A stretch of 64,000 nucleotides of DNA from Hyphomicrobium sp. (GCA_022843145.1 JALHOF010000007.1:62001-126000); one strand, 5' to 3'. Numbered from the stretch's first letter, positions 8,236 to 17,425 are shown. Translations and numbers: made by a program. The notes: a model not told the origin generated them from the sequence alone.

Positions 8236-9084
8236 GTGACACGATCCCGTTTGATCCGGTCGGCCGTGAGACTGTCCGCGATCGCCCTCGCAACCCTCGT
8301 TTCCGCCTGCGCCAATGAAACGCTGCTTCCTGCCGGTCCGGTGACGACCGAGCAGAGTACCGGCACCACTGGTTCAAGCTCCGCCTATGGCGACGAGACC
8401 ACCGGCGCGGCCAAAGTGGCCGGCATCCCGAACCCCTTCGCCGACCAGCCTGCCTCGGCATCAGGCGGGCGCGAGGTCATCGAGAAGCCGACGCTGGCCG
8501 ACGTGATGTTGACCGGCCCATTGCCGGAGATGAGCTGGGGTCGCACGGACGCGCCGGTCACGCTCGTCAAATACGCGTCGCTGACCTGCCCGCATTGCCG
8601 GAAATTCCACATCGAGGTGTTTCCCGAACTGAAGCGGACCTACATCGACACCGGCAAAGTCCGCTTCATCCTGCGCGAATTCCCGATCGGCCGGACGTCC
8701 GGCACGGCCACTGTCGCGCTGCGCTGCGCAAAGCCCGAGAAGTACCTCGACCTCTACGCCAAATACCTCACCCAACAAACGAGCTGGGTCAGCCAAGAGG
8801 TCCGTCTCGACCCGATATTTGCCGTTGCCGCTCAGGTGGGGATGAAGCGGTCCGAGTTTGACGCGTGCCTTCAGAATCAGGGCATGATCGCCGGGCTGAA
8901 GTGGGTCAAGGACCGCGGGCGCAAGCTCGGCATCATCGGCACGCCCAATTTCTTCGTCCAGGGCAAGCTCATCAAGAGCACGCTGGGCTGGACCGAGGTG
9001 CGGCAGCTGATCGAAGCGGAACTCGCCGCCCCCGGCGCCAAGGGCGCTTCCGGTGCCGCCGCGACTGCCGCTGCCGGTCGCTGA
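8236..9084 (+). CDS. DsbA-family thiol-disulfide oxidoreductase, lipoprotein, CPHC type
   Basis: This is a paralogue of the preceding gene. Starting at GTG 8236 gives 282 residues with a basic N-terminus, a hydrophobic helix and a lipobox VSAC (Cys25), so the protein is probably lipid-anchored. A low-complexity Ser/Thr/Gly linker (33-80) leads to the thioredoxin fold, with active site Cys118-Pro-His-Cys121 and cis-proline GTPNFF. The C-terminus is Ala-rich. The DsbA region matches its neighbour in layout (YASLTCPHC versus YASMTCGHC), which indicates tandem duplication followed by divergence in the dipeptide and in export route. The frame is open further upstream to 8122, but the signal sequence fixes the start. 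Confidence 0.88.
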   Translation: MTRSRLIRSAVRLSAIALATLVSACANETLLPAGPVTTEQSTGTTGSSSAYGDETTGAAKVAGIPNPFADQPASASGGREVIEKPTLADVMLTGPLPEMSWGRTDAPVTLVKYASLTCPHCRKFHIEVFPELKRTYIDTGKVRFILREFPIGRTSGTATVALRCAKPEKYLDLYAKYLTQQTSWVSQEVRLDPIFAVAAQVGMKRSEFDACLQNQGMIAGLKWVKDRGRKLGIIGTPNFFVQGKLIKSTLGWTEVRQLIEAELAAPGAKGASGAAATAAAGR

Positions 9085-9176
9085 CGCCGGGTTGGAACCG
9101 TGCTCGGCCCGTCCGCTCAGCGTTAGGCGACACGTCGTGCCGGAGGCGCGCCGTCACGCAGGACGAGGGTAATACG

Positions 9177-12100
9177 ATGAAGATGAGCCGGCTCAGACTT
9201 CTGGGGTTCAAATCGTTCGTCGAGCCGACCGAGCTCGTCATCGAGCGCGGCTTGACGGGTGTCGTCGGCCCCAACGGCTGCGGCAAGTCGAACCTGCTCG
9301 AAGCGCTCCGCTGGGCCATGGGCGAGACGTCGCACAAGTCGATGCGCGCGGCCGCCATGGACGACGTCATCTTCTCCGGTACCAACCACCGTCCCGCGCG
9401 CAATTCCGCCGAAGTGACGATCTTCCTCGACAATTCCGAGCGCAAGGCGCCGGCCGAATTCAACGGCAACGACACCATCGAAATCACGCGCCGCATCGAG
9501 CGTGAGGCCGGATCGGCGTATCGCATCAACGGAACCGAAGCGCGCGCCCGCGACATCAAGATTCTGTTCGAGGACGCCGCGACCGGCGCCCGTTCGCCAG
9601 CGCTCGTCCGTCAGGGCCAGATCGGCGAGATCGTCAACTCCAAGCCGGAAGCACGCCGCCGCATCCTTGAAGACGCCGCCGGCGTCGCCGGCCTGCACAG
9701 CCGCCGCCACGAGGCCGAGCTGCGCCTCAAAGCCGCCGAGGCCAATCTTACACGCCTCGCCGACGTGATGGGTGGCATGACCTCGCAGCTCGATAGCCTG
9801 AAGCGGCAGGCGCGCGCTGCCCGCCGCTACAAGGAAATCTCAGCCGAGATCCGCAAGCAGGAAGCCCTTTTGCTGCACCTGTCGTGGTCCGAGGCCGCCG
9901 CCGAAGTGGACAGCCAGGAAGGGCTGTTGACGGACATCCTTTCCAAGGTCGGGCTCGCGCTGCAGGCCGAAGCGGCCGCGATCGTCGACGAGGCGTCAAC
10001 CGCCGAATCCATCCAGCCGTTGCGCGAAGCCGAGGCCAAGCGCGGCATCGTGCTCAATCGGCTGCGGATCGAGCACGAGAATTTCGAAAAGGAAGCCCAG
10101 CGCGCCGCCGAACGCGAAAAAGAGCTGCAGGCACGTTCGGGCCAGCTCACGCGCGATATCGGCCGCGAGGAGCAATTGATCCAGGAAGCGCGCGAGCTGA
10201 TCGCGCGCCTCGAAGCCGAGGTCGCCACTCTTGCCGAGGCCGAAGCCGAGGCCGACATCGCCGAAGAAACAGCGCGCACCGCGCTCGATGACAGCGAAGA
10301 GCGGCAGCGCGCCGCTGAGTCTCGGCTGTCCGACGTGACGCGCAAAGCCGCCGAGCGCCGCGCCCAGCGCCGCAGCCTCGATCAGAGCCACGCTGAGCGC
10401 AAGGAACAAGCGGCGAAGATCGAGCGCCAGCTCGCTGCACTATCCGCCCAAGTCCGCGAGATCGCAGGTCGCGCGCCCGATGCCGTCAAGCTGACCGAAA
10501 CGGCCGAGCGCGGCAAGGACCTGTCCGCCCAGCTCGCGTCCATCGAGAATGAGGCTGCGGAGGCCGAGGAGCGCATCACCGCGCTCGCCGTCTTCGCGCG
10601 GGCCCGCCGCGAGATCAGCGAAAAGGCGCGGCTGGCCGCCGGCGCCATTCGCACAGAACGCGAGACACTGGTGAAGCTGCTGACACCGGCGCGCGATGCC
10701 GGCTTCCCGGCCATCGTCGAAAAACTTGCGGTGGCTGCCGGTTACGAGGCCGCGCTGGCCGCCGCCCTCGGCGACGATCTCGAAGCCGCGCTCGACGAGG
10801 CCGCGCCGATCCACTGGCGTCACCTCGAAGCAGAGGGCAAGGACGGTCAGCTTCCGGCGGACGCAGAGCCGCTGTTGATCCACGTTTCCGGACCGCCCGA
10901 GTTGCACCGCCGTCTTGCGCAGATCGGCATCGTCGAGCGCGCCGAAGGCGGCAGACTGCAGCATCATCTGAAGCCCGGCCAACGTCTCGTCAGCCGCGAA
11001 GGCGACTTGTGGCGATGGGACGGCTTCGTTGCTGCCTCCGACGGCATGACCGCCGCCGCGCAGCGCCTTGCCGAGCTCAATCGGCTTTCCGCGATGGCGG
11101 GGCAGGTCGTCGAAGCCGAGCAAATTCTCGCTTCAGCCGAAGCGGAGGAACGCGACGCCACGCGCGCGCTGGAGGACGCCGAGGCGGACGTCCGCCGCCT
11201 GCGTCTGGCCGCGCGCGAAACTCAGACCGGCCTGCAGGCCGCTCGCGACGAACTCACCGCGATCGAACGGCTGGCCCGCGAGACCGAGGCGCGGCTGTCG
11301 GCGGTCAATGAAGCCAAATCGCGCGCCGAAGACGATCTGGTCGAAGCGGTCAGCCGCGTCGACGAAACTGCAACTGCCATCGAGCTATTCGACGAGGGCG
11401 AGGATCTGGAGCCAGCCGTCGCAACAGCCGAGTCTGACGCAGCCAACAGCCGCCGCGCCGCTTCCGAGGCCCGCGCGAAACTCGCGAGCCTGGAGCGTGA
11501 TCGCCAATTGCGCGGTGAACGTGCCCGCATTGCCGACAACGAGCGCACCCGCTGGGCCACGCGCTCGCAAGGTGCAGAGCAGCAGATCGCGACTCTGAAG
11601 GAGCGGCTGACCGAGACGACGGGCGAACTCGAGACCTATGCCGAGTTACCTGCGCTGATCGACGAGCGCCGGCAGAAACTGCTCGACGAGTTGAGTACCG
11701 CCGAGCGCGAACGGCAGTCCGCCGCCGACGTTCTGGCGACCGCCGAGACCGCGATGAAGGCCGCTCAGACCGCGCTTCGCGCCGCACAGTCAGCCGCGAC
11801 AGAGTCGCGTGAAGCGAAAGCCCGCGTCGAGGCTCGCCTCGAGGGCGCGCGCACACGCCGTCAGGATGAAGCGCGCAAGATCCGCGAAATTTTGGGCGTC
11901 GTGCCCGAGGGCTGCTTGCCGCTGACAGGGCTGTCAGCAACCGAAAAGATGCCTCCGCTGGCCGAGGTCGACACGCTGTTGACGCGGCTCAAGGCCGATC
12001 GCGAGCGCCTCGGCGGCGTCAACCTGCAGGCCGACGAGGAACTGACGACGATCGCCGCTCAGGTGGAATCAATGGAGGTCGAGAAGGCCGACGTCGAACA

Positions 12101-12638
12101 GGCCATCGCCAAGCTGCGCGGCGCCATCGGACAGTTGAACCGCGAGGCGCGGGTCCGGCTCATGGAAGCGTTCGATACCGTGAACGGTCACTTCCAGTCG
12201 CTGTTCACGACACTTTTCCAGGGCGGGGAAGCGCGGCTGGAAATGGTCGAGAGCGAGGAAGACCCGCTCGAAGGCGGTCTCGAAATCATCGCACGGCCTC
12301 CCGGCAAGAAGCCCGCGACGCTCTCGCTGTTGTCAGGCGGTGAGCAGACGCTGACGGCGCTATCGCTGATTTTCGCTGTTTTCCTGACCAACCCGTCGCC
12401 GATCTGCGTGCTCGACGAGGTCGACGCGCCGCTCGACGACGCCAACGTCGACCGCTTCTGCACATTGATGGAGAAAATGGCTGCCGACACCGAAACGCGG
12501 TTCCTGGTCATCACGCATCACCCGATGACCATGACGCGCATGAACCGGTTGTTCGGCGTGACGATGGCCGAGAAGGGCATTTCCCAGCTCGTCTCCGTCG
12601 ATCTTGAAACCGCACAGTCATTCCGCGAGGCGGTCTAG
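9177..12638 (+). CDS. smc: chromosome segregation ATPase SMC
   Basis: This 1153-residue condensin ATPase compacts and segregates the chromosome. The head halves are at the ends: Walker A GPNGCGKS (31-38) in the N-terminal part; signature LSGGEQ (1052-1057) and Walker B VLDEVDAP (Asp1080, Glu1081) in the C-terminal part. Between them are two long Ala/Glu/Arg-rich coiled coils flanking a hinge at about 490-620 (FPAIVEKLAVAAGYEAALAA onward). ATG 9177 has GAGG 8 nt upstream; the frame is open to 8865, but that part overlaps the dsbA paralogue. It converges on the SUMF1-domain gene with a 16-bp gap. ScpA and ScpB partners are not in the window. Confidence 0.97.
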   Translation: MKMSRLRLLGFKSFVEPTELVIERGLTGVVGPNGCGKSNLLEALRWAMGETSHKSMRAAAMDDVIFSGTNHRPARNSAEVTIFLDNSERKAPAEFNGNDTIEITRRIEREAGSAYRINGTEARARDIKILFEDAATGARSPALVRQGQIGEIVNSKPEARRRILEDAAGVAGLHSRRHEAELRLKAAEANLTRLADVMGGMTSQLDSLKRQARAARRYKEISAEIRKQEALLLHLSWSEAAAEVDSQEGLLTDILSKVGLALQAEAAAIVDEASTAESIQPLREAEAKRGIVLNRLRIEHENFEKEAQRAAEREKELQARSGQLTRDIGREEQLIQEARELIARLEAEVATLAEAEAEADIAEETARTALDDSEERQRAAESRLSDVTRKAAERRAQRRSLDQSHAERKEQAAKIERQLAALSAQVREIAGRAPDAVKLTETAERGKDLSAQLASIENEAAEAEERITALAVFARARREISEKARLAAGAIRTERETLVKLLTPARDAGFPAIVEKLAVAAGYEAALAAALGDDLEAALDEAAPIHWRHLEAEGKDGQLPADAEPLLIHVSGPPELHRRLAQIGIVERAEGGRLQHHLKPGQRLVSREGDLWRWDGFVAASDGMTAAAQRLAELNRLSAMAGQVVEAEQILASAEAEERDATRALEDAEADVRRLRLAARETQTGLQAARDELTAIERLARETEARLSAVNEAKSRAEDDLVEAVSRVDETATAIELFDEGEDLEPAVATAESDAANSRRAASEARAKLASLERDRQLRGERARIADNERTRWATRSQGAEQQIATLKERLTETTGELETYAELPALIDERRQKLLDELSTAERERQSAADVLATAETAMKAAQTALRAAQSAATESREAKARVEARLEGARTRRQDEARKIREILGVVPEGCLPLTGLSATEKMPPLAEVDTLLTRLKADRERLGGVNLQADEELTTIAAQVESMEVEKADVEQAIAKLRGAIGQLNREARVRLMEAFDTVNGHFQSLFTTLFQGGEARLEMVESEEDPLEGGLEIIARPPGKKPATLSLLSGGEQTLTALSLIFAVFLTNPSPICVLDEVDAPLDDANVDRFCTLMEKMAADTETRFLVITHHPMTMTRMNRLFGVTMAEKGISQLVSVDLETAQSFREAV

Positions 12639-12654
12639 CGGCGCGTTCGGCTGC

Positions 12655-13773
12655 TTATTCGCGATGCCTGACGACGCGGAAGCCGACAGTATTGTCCGCC
12701 TCGGCTATGCCGATCGGGGCGCGCGCCGCGAAGTGCAGATGACCGGCGGTGCTGGCCCAGCTTCCGCCTTTGACGGTTCGTGACGAACATTCACCCGTCG
12801 TGACCGTGGTCGGCGATTCCGATGTATTCCAGCAGTTGCGGATCATCTCCGCGGCGTTGCCGTGAACGTCGTAGAGGCCGAACTTGTTCGACGTGAACGT
12901 ACCCACGTTGCTGGTGCCGTTGCGGTTCTGGCCCACCGCCCGGTACTGCGCCTGAGCGCCGTGGATCTGTTTGCCCGTCGCAAAGCTGTCCAGTGACCCG
13001 GCCCGCGCCGCGTGCTCCCATTCGACCTCATTGGCGACATCATACTGCCGCCCGGTCTTGCGGGTCAGCCACTCGGCATAAGCAGCGGCATCGTACCAAC
13101 TCACGCATACCACCGGATGGTCGGGGCTTTGGTCGAACCCGGGCGAGCGGAACGTCGTGCCTTCGCGAACCTCTTTGCCGATGCGACAGGTGTTTGCGGG
13201 CTTGTAGCTCTTCTCCTTCACGAACGCCTCGAACTGCCCGACCGTGATCTCGTAGCGGCCGATCGAATAGGCCAGCACCTTGGCTTCCTGCAACGGTCCG
13301 AGAATGGGTCCGCCCTGGCCGGCCTCGCGGAACAGCGTACCGATCACTGTGTCCGCGCCCGTCAGACGGACCATCGGCGGGCAGACGTCGCAATCACGGC
13401 CATCCGGCGTCTCGACGCTGGCGCTGCTCTGCGCCTTCGAACCGTCGACATCGCCGTCCCCGGATGATGCACCACCGGCTTTCGTCGTGGCCTCGGCTTC
13501 AGCCGGACCTCCGTCGTCGGCCTCGCTGACCTCCGCGTATTGCTTGGACTTCTTGCCGCCATTCTTGCCCGAACTCGCCCAGTCGCCGTAGACGAACGCC
13601 GATTTGTCTTCGACCATCATGAACACGACGCCGATGAGCCCGAACAGGCTGAAAAGCGCGTAGACGAACCTGGACTTGTGTTTGTCCTCGACGCCGCTGT
13701 CGATCAACATGGCAAGCGCGCCGATACCGACGATCGCCAGTACGAGAAGTCCGACAAGTATCCAGTTCAACAT
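12655..13773 (-). CDS. SUMF1/formylglycine-generating-enzyme-domain membrane protein
   Basis: This 372-residue protein has two N-terminal membrane helices (WILVGLLVLAIVGIGALAML and FVYALFSLFGLIGVVFMM), a Ser/Gly/Ala-rich linker, and then an FGE-sulfatase fold from about 140 to the end. Fold marks are YEITVGQFEAF, DHPVVCVSWYDAAAYAEWL, WEHAARAG, GLYDVHGNAAEM, VKGGSW and GFRVVR. True formylglycine-generating enzymes need two cysteines near the C-terminal RGGSW block; I see none there, so this is more likely a non-catalytic or different-function member. ATG 13773 follows GGGAA. It converges on smc. The domain probably faces the periplasm or cytoplasmic membrane surface. Confidence 0.85.
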   Translation of the reverse strand: MLNWILVGLLVLAIVGIGALAMLIDSGVEDKHKSRFVYALFSLFGLIGVVFMMVEDKSAFVYGDWASSGKNGGKKSKQYAEVSEADDGGPAEAEATTKAGGASSGDGDVDGSKAQSSASVETPDGRDCDVCPPMVRLTGADTVIGTLFREAGQGGPILGPLQEAKVLAYSIGRYEITVGQFEAFVKEKSYKPANTCRIGKEVREGTTFRSPGFDQSPDHPVVCVSWYDAAAYAEWLTRKTGRQYDVANEVEWEHAARAGSLDSFATGKQIHGAQAQYRAVGQNRNGTSNVGTFTSNKFGLYDVHGNAAEMIRNCWNTSESPTTVTTGECSSRTVKGGSWASTAGHLHFAARAPIGIAEADNTVGFRVVRHRE

Positions 13774-14098
13774 AACGCGTTCCCGATCATCTGCGGCAAT
13801 GGTCCGAGCCTACCAACGAACAGTCAGCAAACCCTGAACAAACCTCGGAAAAACGTATCTGCAATCCCAACAACCGACCGATCATGGAACGGTCGGGGCC
13901 GCGAGCTGGAAAACGGCCCGGCGGGCCGGCCTGTTCTGTCCATCGCTGACAAATGAAGCACCTGCGCGGTTTCGCCATACCCATTACCCGACAATGGTCG
14001 AGGGTGGTTTTCTTGACACCCCCTGACACCGTCACTATGGTCCGCGCCGACGATAAACCCATACCGTTCAGCGGCGTGTCACTCGGGATCGGTCTGCT
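13774..14098. other. divergent intergenic region upstream of the ATP synthase genes
   Basis: No gene is apparent in these 325 bp. They hold a hairpin with a perfect 7-bp stem (CCGACCG 13874-13880 with CGGTCGG 13890-13896, 9-nt loop), a second short GC hairpin at 13914-13928 (CGGCCC, loop GGC, GGGCCG), and a sigma70-like promoter at 14013-14041 (listed separately). The hairpins lack T-runs, so they are not obvious terminators. Confidence 0.5.
14013..14041 (+). promoter_or_regulatory. sigma70-like promoter of the atpI-atpB-atpE operon
   Basis: TTGACA (14013-14018) is a perfect -35 box. After exactly 17 bp comes TATGGT (14036-14041), a reasonable -10 box. It lies 57 bp upstream of the atpI start codon and is the best promoter match I found in the window, as expected for a highly expressed operon. 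Confidence 0.7.
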
Positions 14099-14512
14099 AT
14101 GCCGGAGACGAACCAGGGCGGCGGTCCACGGGGCTCAAATCTAAGTCCCGCGGAAAAGGCGGCTTTCGAGCGCCGGATCGCCGGGCTCGACAAGCGGCTC
14201 GACGACGTAAAGGCGCGTGACGCGGCCGAGGACAAGGCTGGCCGGGACCGCAGGTCCGCCAACCGGGGCATGGCCTACGGGCTGCGGATGGCCTCCGAGC
14301 TCGTTGCGGCCGTGCTGGTGGGTGGGTTGATCGGCTATGGATTGGACCAGTGGCTGGGCACAACTCCGTGGCTGTTTCTCGTGATGTTCCTCATCGGCTT
14401 CGCCGCCGGGGTGCGCAACGTGATGCGGGGCTATCAGCAGGTCCAGGCCGACGTGGCCAAGACGACCGGCGGTAATATCGGCAAATCCGTGCCGGACGAC
14501 GTGGACGATTGA
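14099..14512 (+). CDS. atpI: ATP synthase protein I (AtpI)
   Basis: This 137-residue protein belongs to the AtpI family, which assists c-ring assembly and possibly Mg2+ handling for the Fo sector. A charged, Lys/Arg/Asp-rich N-terminal half (helical, about residues 15-55) is followed by two membrane helices: ASELVAAVLVGGLIGYGLDQ and PWLFLVMFLIGFAAGVRNV. It is the first gene of the Fo operon, 57 bp after a strong promoter and 18 bp ahead of atpB. Sequence is poorly conserved in this family, but the topology and position are diagnostic. Confidence 0.9.
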   Translation: MPETNQGGGPRGSNLSPAEKAAFERRIAGLDKRLDDVKARDAAEDKAGRDRRSANRGMAYGLRMASELVAAVLVGGLIGYGLDQWLGTTPWLFLVMFLIGFAAGVRNVMRGYQQVQADVAKTTGGNIGKSVPDDVDD

Positions 14513-14530
14513 GCTTTACGGGGGATTGAC

Positions 14531-15316
14531 GTGGCAGCTTCACCAGGTGCAGCCGGAGGCGGTTCGGGAATGCCCGATCCAATCCATCAGTTCGACCTCC
14601 AGCGCATTTTCAATATCAATCTGCTGGGCTACGACGTCTCGTTCACCAACTCATCGATGTATATGCTGATCTCCGCGATCGCGGTGGTGGGCTTTCTCGT
14701 CTATGCGATGCAGTCCCGCTCGCTCGTGCCCGGCCGCCTGCAGTCGCTGGCCGAGATGTCCTACGAGTTCGTCGCCGGCATGATCCGCGACAGCATGGGT
14801 GAGCAGGGGATGAAGTTCTTCCCCATGATCTTCACGCTGTTCATGTTCATCTTCGCGGCGAACATGATCGGCCTCATCCCCGGCGCGTTCACCGTCACCA
14901 GCCACATCGTCATCACGGCGGCACTCGCGCTCTTGGTGTTCGTGACTGTCATCATTGCCGGCTTCTGGAAGAACGGCTTCGGCTTCCTCAAGCTTTTCGT
15001 ACCTGACGGCGTGCCGATCTACGTCCTTCCGCTGGTTTCCGCGATCGAGGTCATCTCGTTCTTCTCGCGCCCGATCAGCCATTCGCTGCGCCTGTTCGCC
15101 AACATGCTGGCCGGGCACATCACACTCAAAGTGTTCGCGGGGTTCATCGTCATGCTGCTCGGCGCCGCCGGCAGCGTGAAGCTTTTGGCCCCGCTGCCGC
15201 TGATCGCCGTTGTCGGCATCACCGCACTGGAATTCCTCGTCGCATTCCTGCAGGCCTACGTCTTCACGATGTTGACCTGCATGTACCTCAACGACGCCCT
15301 GCACCCCGGCCATTGA
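14531..15316 (+). CDS. atpB: F0F1 ATP synthase subunit a
   Basis: This is the proton-channel subunit of Fo in the inner membrane. The 261 residues contain several hydrophobic helices and the essential arginine, Arg187, in [14 protein letters not shown], which faces the c-ring carboxylate. The start GTG 14531 follows GGGGGA by 6 nt; ATG 14570 (MPDPIHQF) is an alternative that many relatives would match. It sits between atpI and atpE in the standard alphaproteobacterial Fo operon; the F1 genes are elsewhere, which is normal for this group. Confidence 0.97.
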   Translation: MAASPGAAGGGSGMPDPIHQFDLQRIFNINLLGYDVSFTNSSMYMLISAIAVVGFLVYAMQSRSLVPGRLQSLAEMSYEFVAGMIRDSMGEQGMKFFPMIFTLFMFIFAANMIGLIPGAFTVTSHIVITAALALLVFVTVIIAGFWKNGFGFLKLFVPDGVPIYVLPLVSAIEVISFFSRPISHSLRLFANMLAGHITLKVFAGFIVMLLGAAGSVKLLAPLPLIAVVGITALEFLVAFLQAYVFTMLTCMYLNDALHPGH

Positions 15317-15371
15317 AGGCTGGATGAACGGGCAGTTCTGCAACACACGATCAACCACAAGGAGAAGTCTC

Positions 15372-15596
15372 ATGGACGCTGCTGCCGCAAAACTCATCGG
15401 TGCAGGCATTGCCGCTCTCGGTATCGGCGTCGCCGCCATCGGCGTCGGCAATCTGTTCGGTCAGTTCCTCCAGGGCGCACTGCGCAACCCGTCGGCTGCT
15501 GACGGCCAGTTCGGCCGTCTGATCTTCGGCTTCGCCGTGACCGAAGCGCTCGGCATTTTCGCGCTCGTCATCGCCTTCCTTCTGCTGTTCGCATAA
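15372..15596 (+). CDS. atpE: F0F1 ATP synthase subunit c
   Basis: This 74-residue hairpin protein forms the proton-driven rotor ring. Helix 1 ([20 protein letters not shown]) is Gly/Ala-rich as needed for tight packing, the polar loop holds Arg38-Asn39-Pro40, and helix 2 carries the proton-binding Glu58 ([10 protein letters not shown]). No helix 1 carboxylate or Na+-type signature is visible, so H+ coupling is likely. ATG 15372 has AGGAG 8 nt upstream; the frame is open to 15324 but relatives begin here. A 214-bp gap with no evident gene separates it from atpF'. Confidence 0.97.
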   Translation: MDAAAAKLIGAGIAALGIGVAAIGVGNLFGQFLQGALRNPSAADGQFGRLIFGFAVTEALGIFALVIAFLLLFA

Positions 15597-15810
15597 ATCG
15601 AGATCGACGAAACGGGATCTGCGGCGCTGTTCCAGTGATGGGCGGCATCGCAGTCCCGTAGCGTCGCAACTCCGCGTAACGGAAGCAGGCGCCTCGGACC
15701 CTGTCCGACGGTGCCAGCAAGTCCCGCGGCATCCGCCGGTCGATCTGCACAAGCCGGAATTTCGCGCGCTTGCCGACAGCGCCTGATGTGATTGCAACCT
15801 GGACGATCCC

Positions 15811-16341
15811 ATGGCCCAGAAGGTCAATACCGGAACCGAGGCGCCGCACGCCAAGGTGTTCCCGCCTCTCGATACGCAGTTCTACCCTTCGCAGCTTGCC
15901 TGGCTGGCGCTGACATTCATTGTTCTTTACGTTCTGCTGTCGCGGTTGGCACTGCCGCGGATCGGCGAAGTTCTGGCCGAGCGTCAAGCCCGCATCCGCC
16001 GCGACCTCGATGAAGCCGAGCGCCTAAAGGCCGAGACCGAGAAAGCGCTCAAGGGATATGAGCAGGCGATCGCCGATGCGCGTGGTCAGGCCGGCGCCAC
16101 GGCGCGAAGCATGCGCGAAACTCTCGCGGCCGAAACAGAGCGCGAGAAATCGTCCGTCGAAACAGCTTTGAGCGCCAAGATCGCGGACGCGGAGGCTCGT
16201 ATTGCGGCGACCAAGTCCAAAGCGATGCAGAGCGTTTCTGAGATCGCTATCGATACGGCCGGCGCAGTGGTCGGCGCGCTGATCGGGCAGACGCCGACAC
16301 CAGACGAGATCAAGAAGGCGCTCGCCAGCGCCGGCAAGTGA
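15811..16341 (+). CDS. atpG: F0F1 ATP synthase subunit b'
   Basis: This 176-residue peripheral-stalk subunit carries a single membrane helix at about 28-48 (LAWLALTFIVLYVLLSRLAL) followed by a long charged coiled coil to the C-terminus. The acidic, Pro-rich N-terminal extension before the helix distinguishes b' from b. It pairs with subunit b, whose gene starts 7 bp downstream; having separate b and b' genes is typical of alphaproteobacteria. The gene is variously named atpG or atpF' in this group. Confidence 0.93.
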   Translation: MAQKVNTGTEAPHAKVFPPLDTQFYPSQLAWLALTFIVLYVLLSRLALPRIGEVLAERQARIRRDLDEAERLKAETEKALKGYEQAIADARGQAGATARSMRETLAAETEREKSSVETALSAKIADAEARIAATKSKAMQSVSEIAIDTAGAVVGALIGQTPTPDEIKKALASAGK

Positions 16342-16348
16342 GGTTTGC

Positions 16349-16840
16349 ATGTTCAATCCAGCCGCCGCCGAATTCTGGGTTCTGATCGGCTTCATCGCGT
16401 TCATGGGCATCCTGCTTTACGTCAAGGCCCCGGCAACGGTGGCCAAGGCGCTTGATGATCGCGCCGACATGATCCGCAAGGAACTCGACGAGGCTCGCCG
16501 TCTTCGCGAAGAAGCGCAGGAACTGCTCGCCGATTATCAGCGCAAAAGCCGCGAGGCCGACGACGAGGCCAAGAGCATTCTCGATCAGGCCCGGCGCGAA
16601 GCCGAGGCACTAGCGTCCGAGACACGCAAATCACTGGCGGAGCAGCTCGAACGCCGCACGAAGCTCGCCGAGGACAAGATCAAGCGGGCCGAGACACAGG
16701 CTCTGAGCGAAGTGCGGTCGACCGCAGTCGACGCGGCGCTTGCCGCGGCCGAAGCCATGATCAAGTCCAAGGTCCAGTCCGGTGCGGGCGACGCCCTCGT
16801 CTCCCAGAGCATCAAGGACCTCAAAGGCAGGCTGAATTGA
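16349..16840 (+). CDS. atpF: F0F1 ATP synthase subunit b
   Basis: This 163-residue peripheral-stalk subunit has an N-terminal membrane helix (EFWVLIGFIAFMGILLYV) with almost no preceding sequence, and then a highly charged Ala/Glu/Arg coiled coil that links Fo to F1. It follows the b' gene by 7 bp and is probably translationally coupled to it. It is the last gene of this Fo operon; a small GGACG/CGTCC hairpin lies just downstream but without a T-run. Confidence 0.95.
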   Translation: MFNPAAAEFWVLIGFIAFMGILLYVKAPATVAKALDDRADMIRKELDEARRLREEAQELLADYQRKSREADDEAKSILDQARREAEALASETRKSLAEQLERRTKLAEDKIKRAETQALSEVRSTAVDAALAAAEAMIKSKVQSGAGDALVSQSIKDLKGRLN

Positions 16841-16968
16841 GCTTTGACAGGGTGCAGGACGTAGCGTCCGGTGTCCCGCCCGTTGGTCTCCCAGAAGCCT
16901 GCTGAAATGCCATCCGCATACTGGAAGATTAGCGCATTGATCGGCGTCAATACCTTCCCGCCATCACC

Positions 16969-16997
16969 TTGCCTTTATGTCGCAACCGGGGCATATT
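16969..16997 (+). promoter_or_regulatory. possible cspA promoter
   Basis: TTGCCT (16969-16974) and CATATT (16992-16997) are spaced 17 bp apart, each matching 4 of 6 consensus bases. They lie in the 282-bp gap between atpF and cspA and would give an mRNA with a leader of roughly 120 nt, as is usual for cold-shock genes. This is only a weak match. Confidence 0.3.
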
Positions 16998-17122
16998 TAC
17001 ATCATCGAACACGCCTTGGTTACACGTCGGCGGGCATTGCGCTGCCTCACTAAGTCTCCAGTGCGCGTTGTGATGGGCCCCTGACCGATCGTCAGGGAAG
17101 CGGATGGGTATGGAGAGACGCG

Positions 17123-17329
17123 ATGCCTAACGGCACTGTGAAGTGGTTCAACGGTCAAAAGGGCTACGGTTTCATTCAGCCGGATGACGGTGGAAACGAT
17201 GTGTTCGTACACATCTCCGCAGTCGAGCGGGCCGGGCTCCAGGCACTACGCGAAGGCCAGAAGGTCGCCTATGAGATGGAACGAGGCCGCAACGGCAAAT
17301 TTGCCGCGGTGAACCTGCGTCCGCTCTGA
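17123..17329 (+). CDS. cspA: cold-shock domain protein
   Basis: This 68-residue single-stranded nucleic-acid-binding beta barrel is an RNA chaperone. RNP1 is KGYGFI (13-18) and RNP2 is VFVHI (27-31); the start NGTVKWFN is canonical. It is monocistronic: GGAGAG precedes the ATG at good spacing, a long upstream leader region is available for temperature-dependent folding, and an intrinsic terminator follows 27 bp after the stop. Many paralogues normally exist per genome, so the symbol is generic. Confidence 0.95.
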   Translation: MPNGTVKWFNGQKGYGFIQPDDGGNDVFVHISAVERAGLQALREGQKVAYEMERGRNGKFAAVNLRPL

Positions 17330-17356
17330 CGGCGAAATTGCCACAATCAAATCCTG

Positions 17357-17388
17357 GGGAGCAGCGCCGCCTGCTCCCTTTGTCTATT
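17357..17388 (+). terminator. rho-independent terminator of cspA
   Basis: There is a perfect 8-bp stem (GGGAGCAG 17357-17364 with CTGCTCCC 17371-17378), a 6-nt loop CGCCGC, and then TTTGTCTATTT. It lies between cspA and infA and should isolate the two transcripts. Confidence 0.8.
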
Positions 17389-17416
17389 TGGAAGCACGTG
17401 ATACGCGCCGCCGAAG

Positions 17417-17425
17417 TGCTATAGA
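17417..17425 (+). promoter_or_regulatory. possible extended -10 promoter of infA
   Basis: TGCTATAGA (TG at 17417-17418, TATAGA at 17420-17425) fits an extended -10 element and lies 68 bp before the infA start codon, downstream of the cspA terminator. No convincing -35 box sits at the right spacing. Confidence 0.35.

Noticed and set aside
13874-13928. Intrinsic terminators before the ATP synthase operon
   Set aside because: The two hairpins lack T-runs in both orientations and lie between divergent gene starts, where no transcript needs to end.
16843-16875. TTGACA just after atpF as a cspA promoter
   Set aside because: There is no -10-like hexamer at 16-18 bp. The pair at 16969-16997 is slightly better, though weak.
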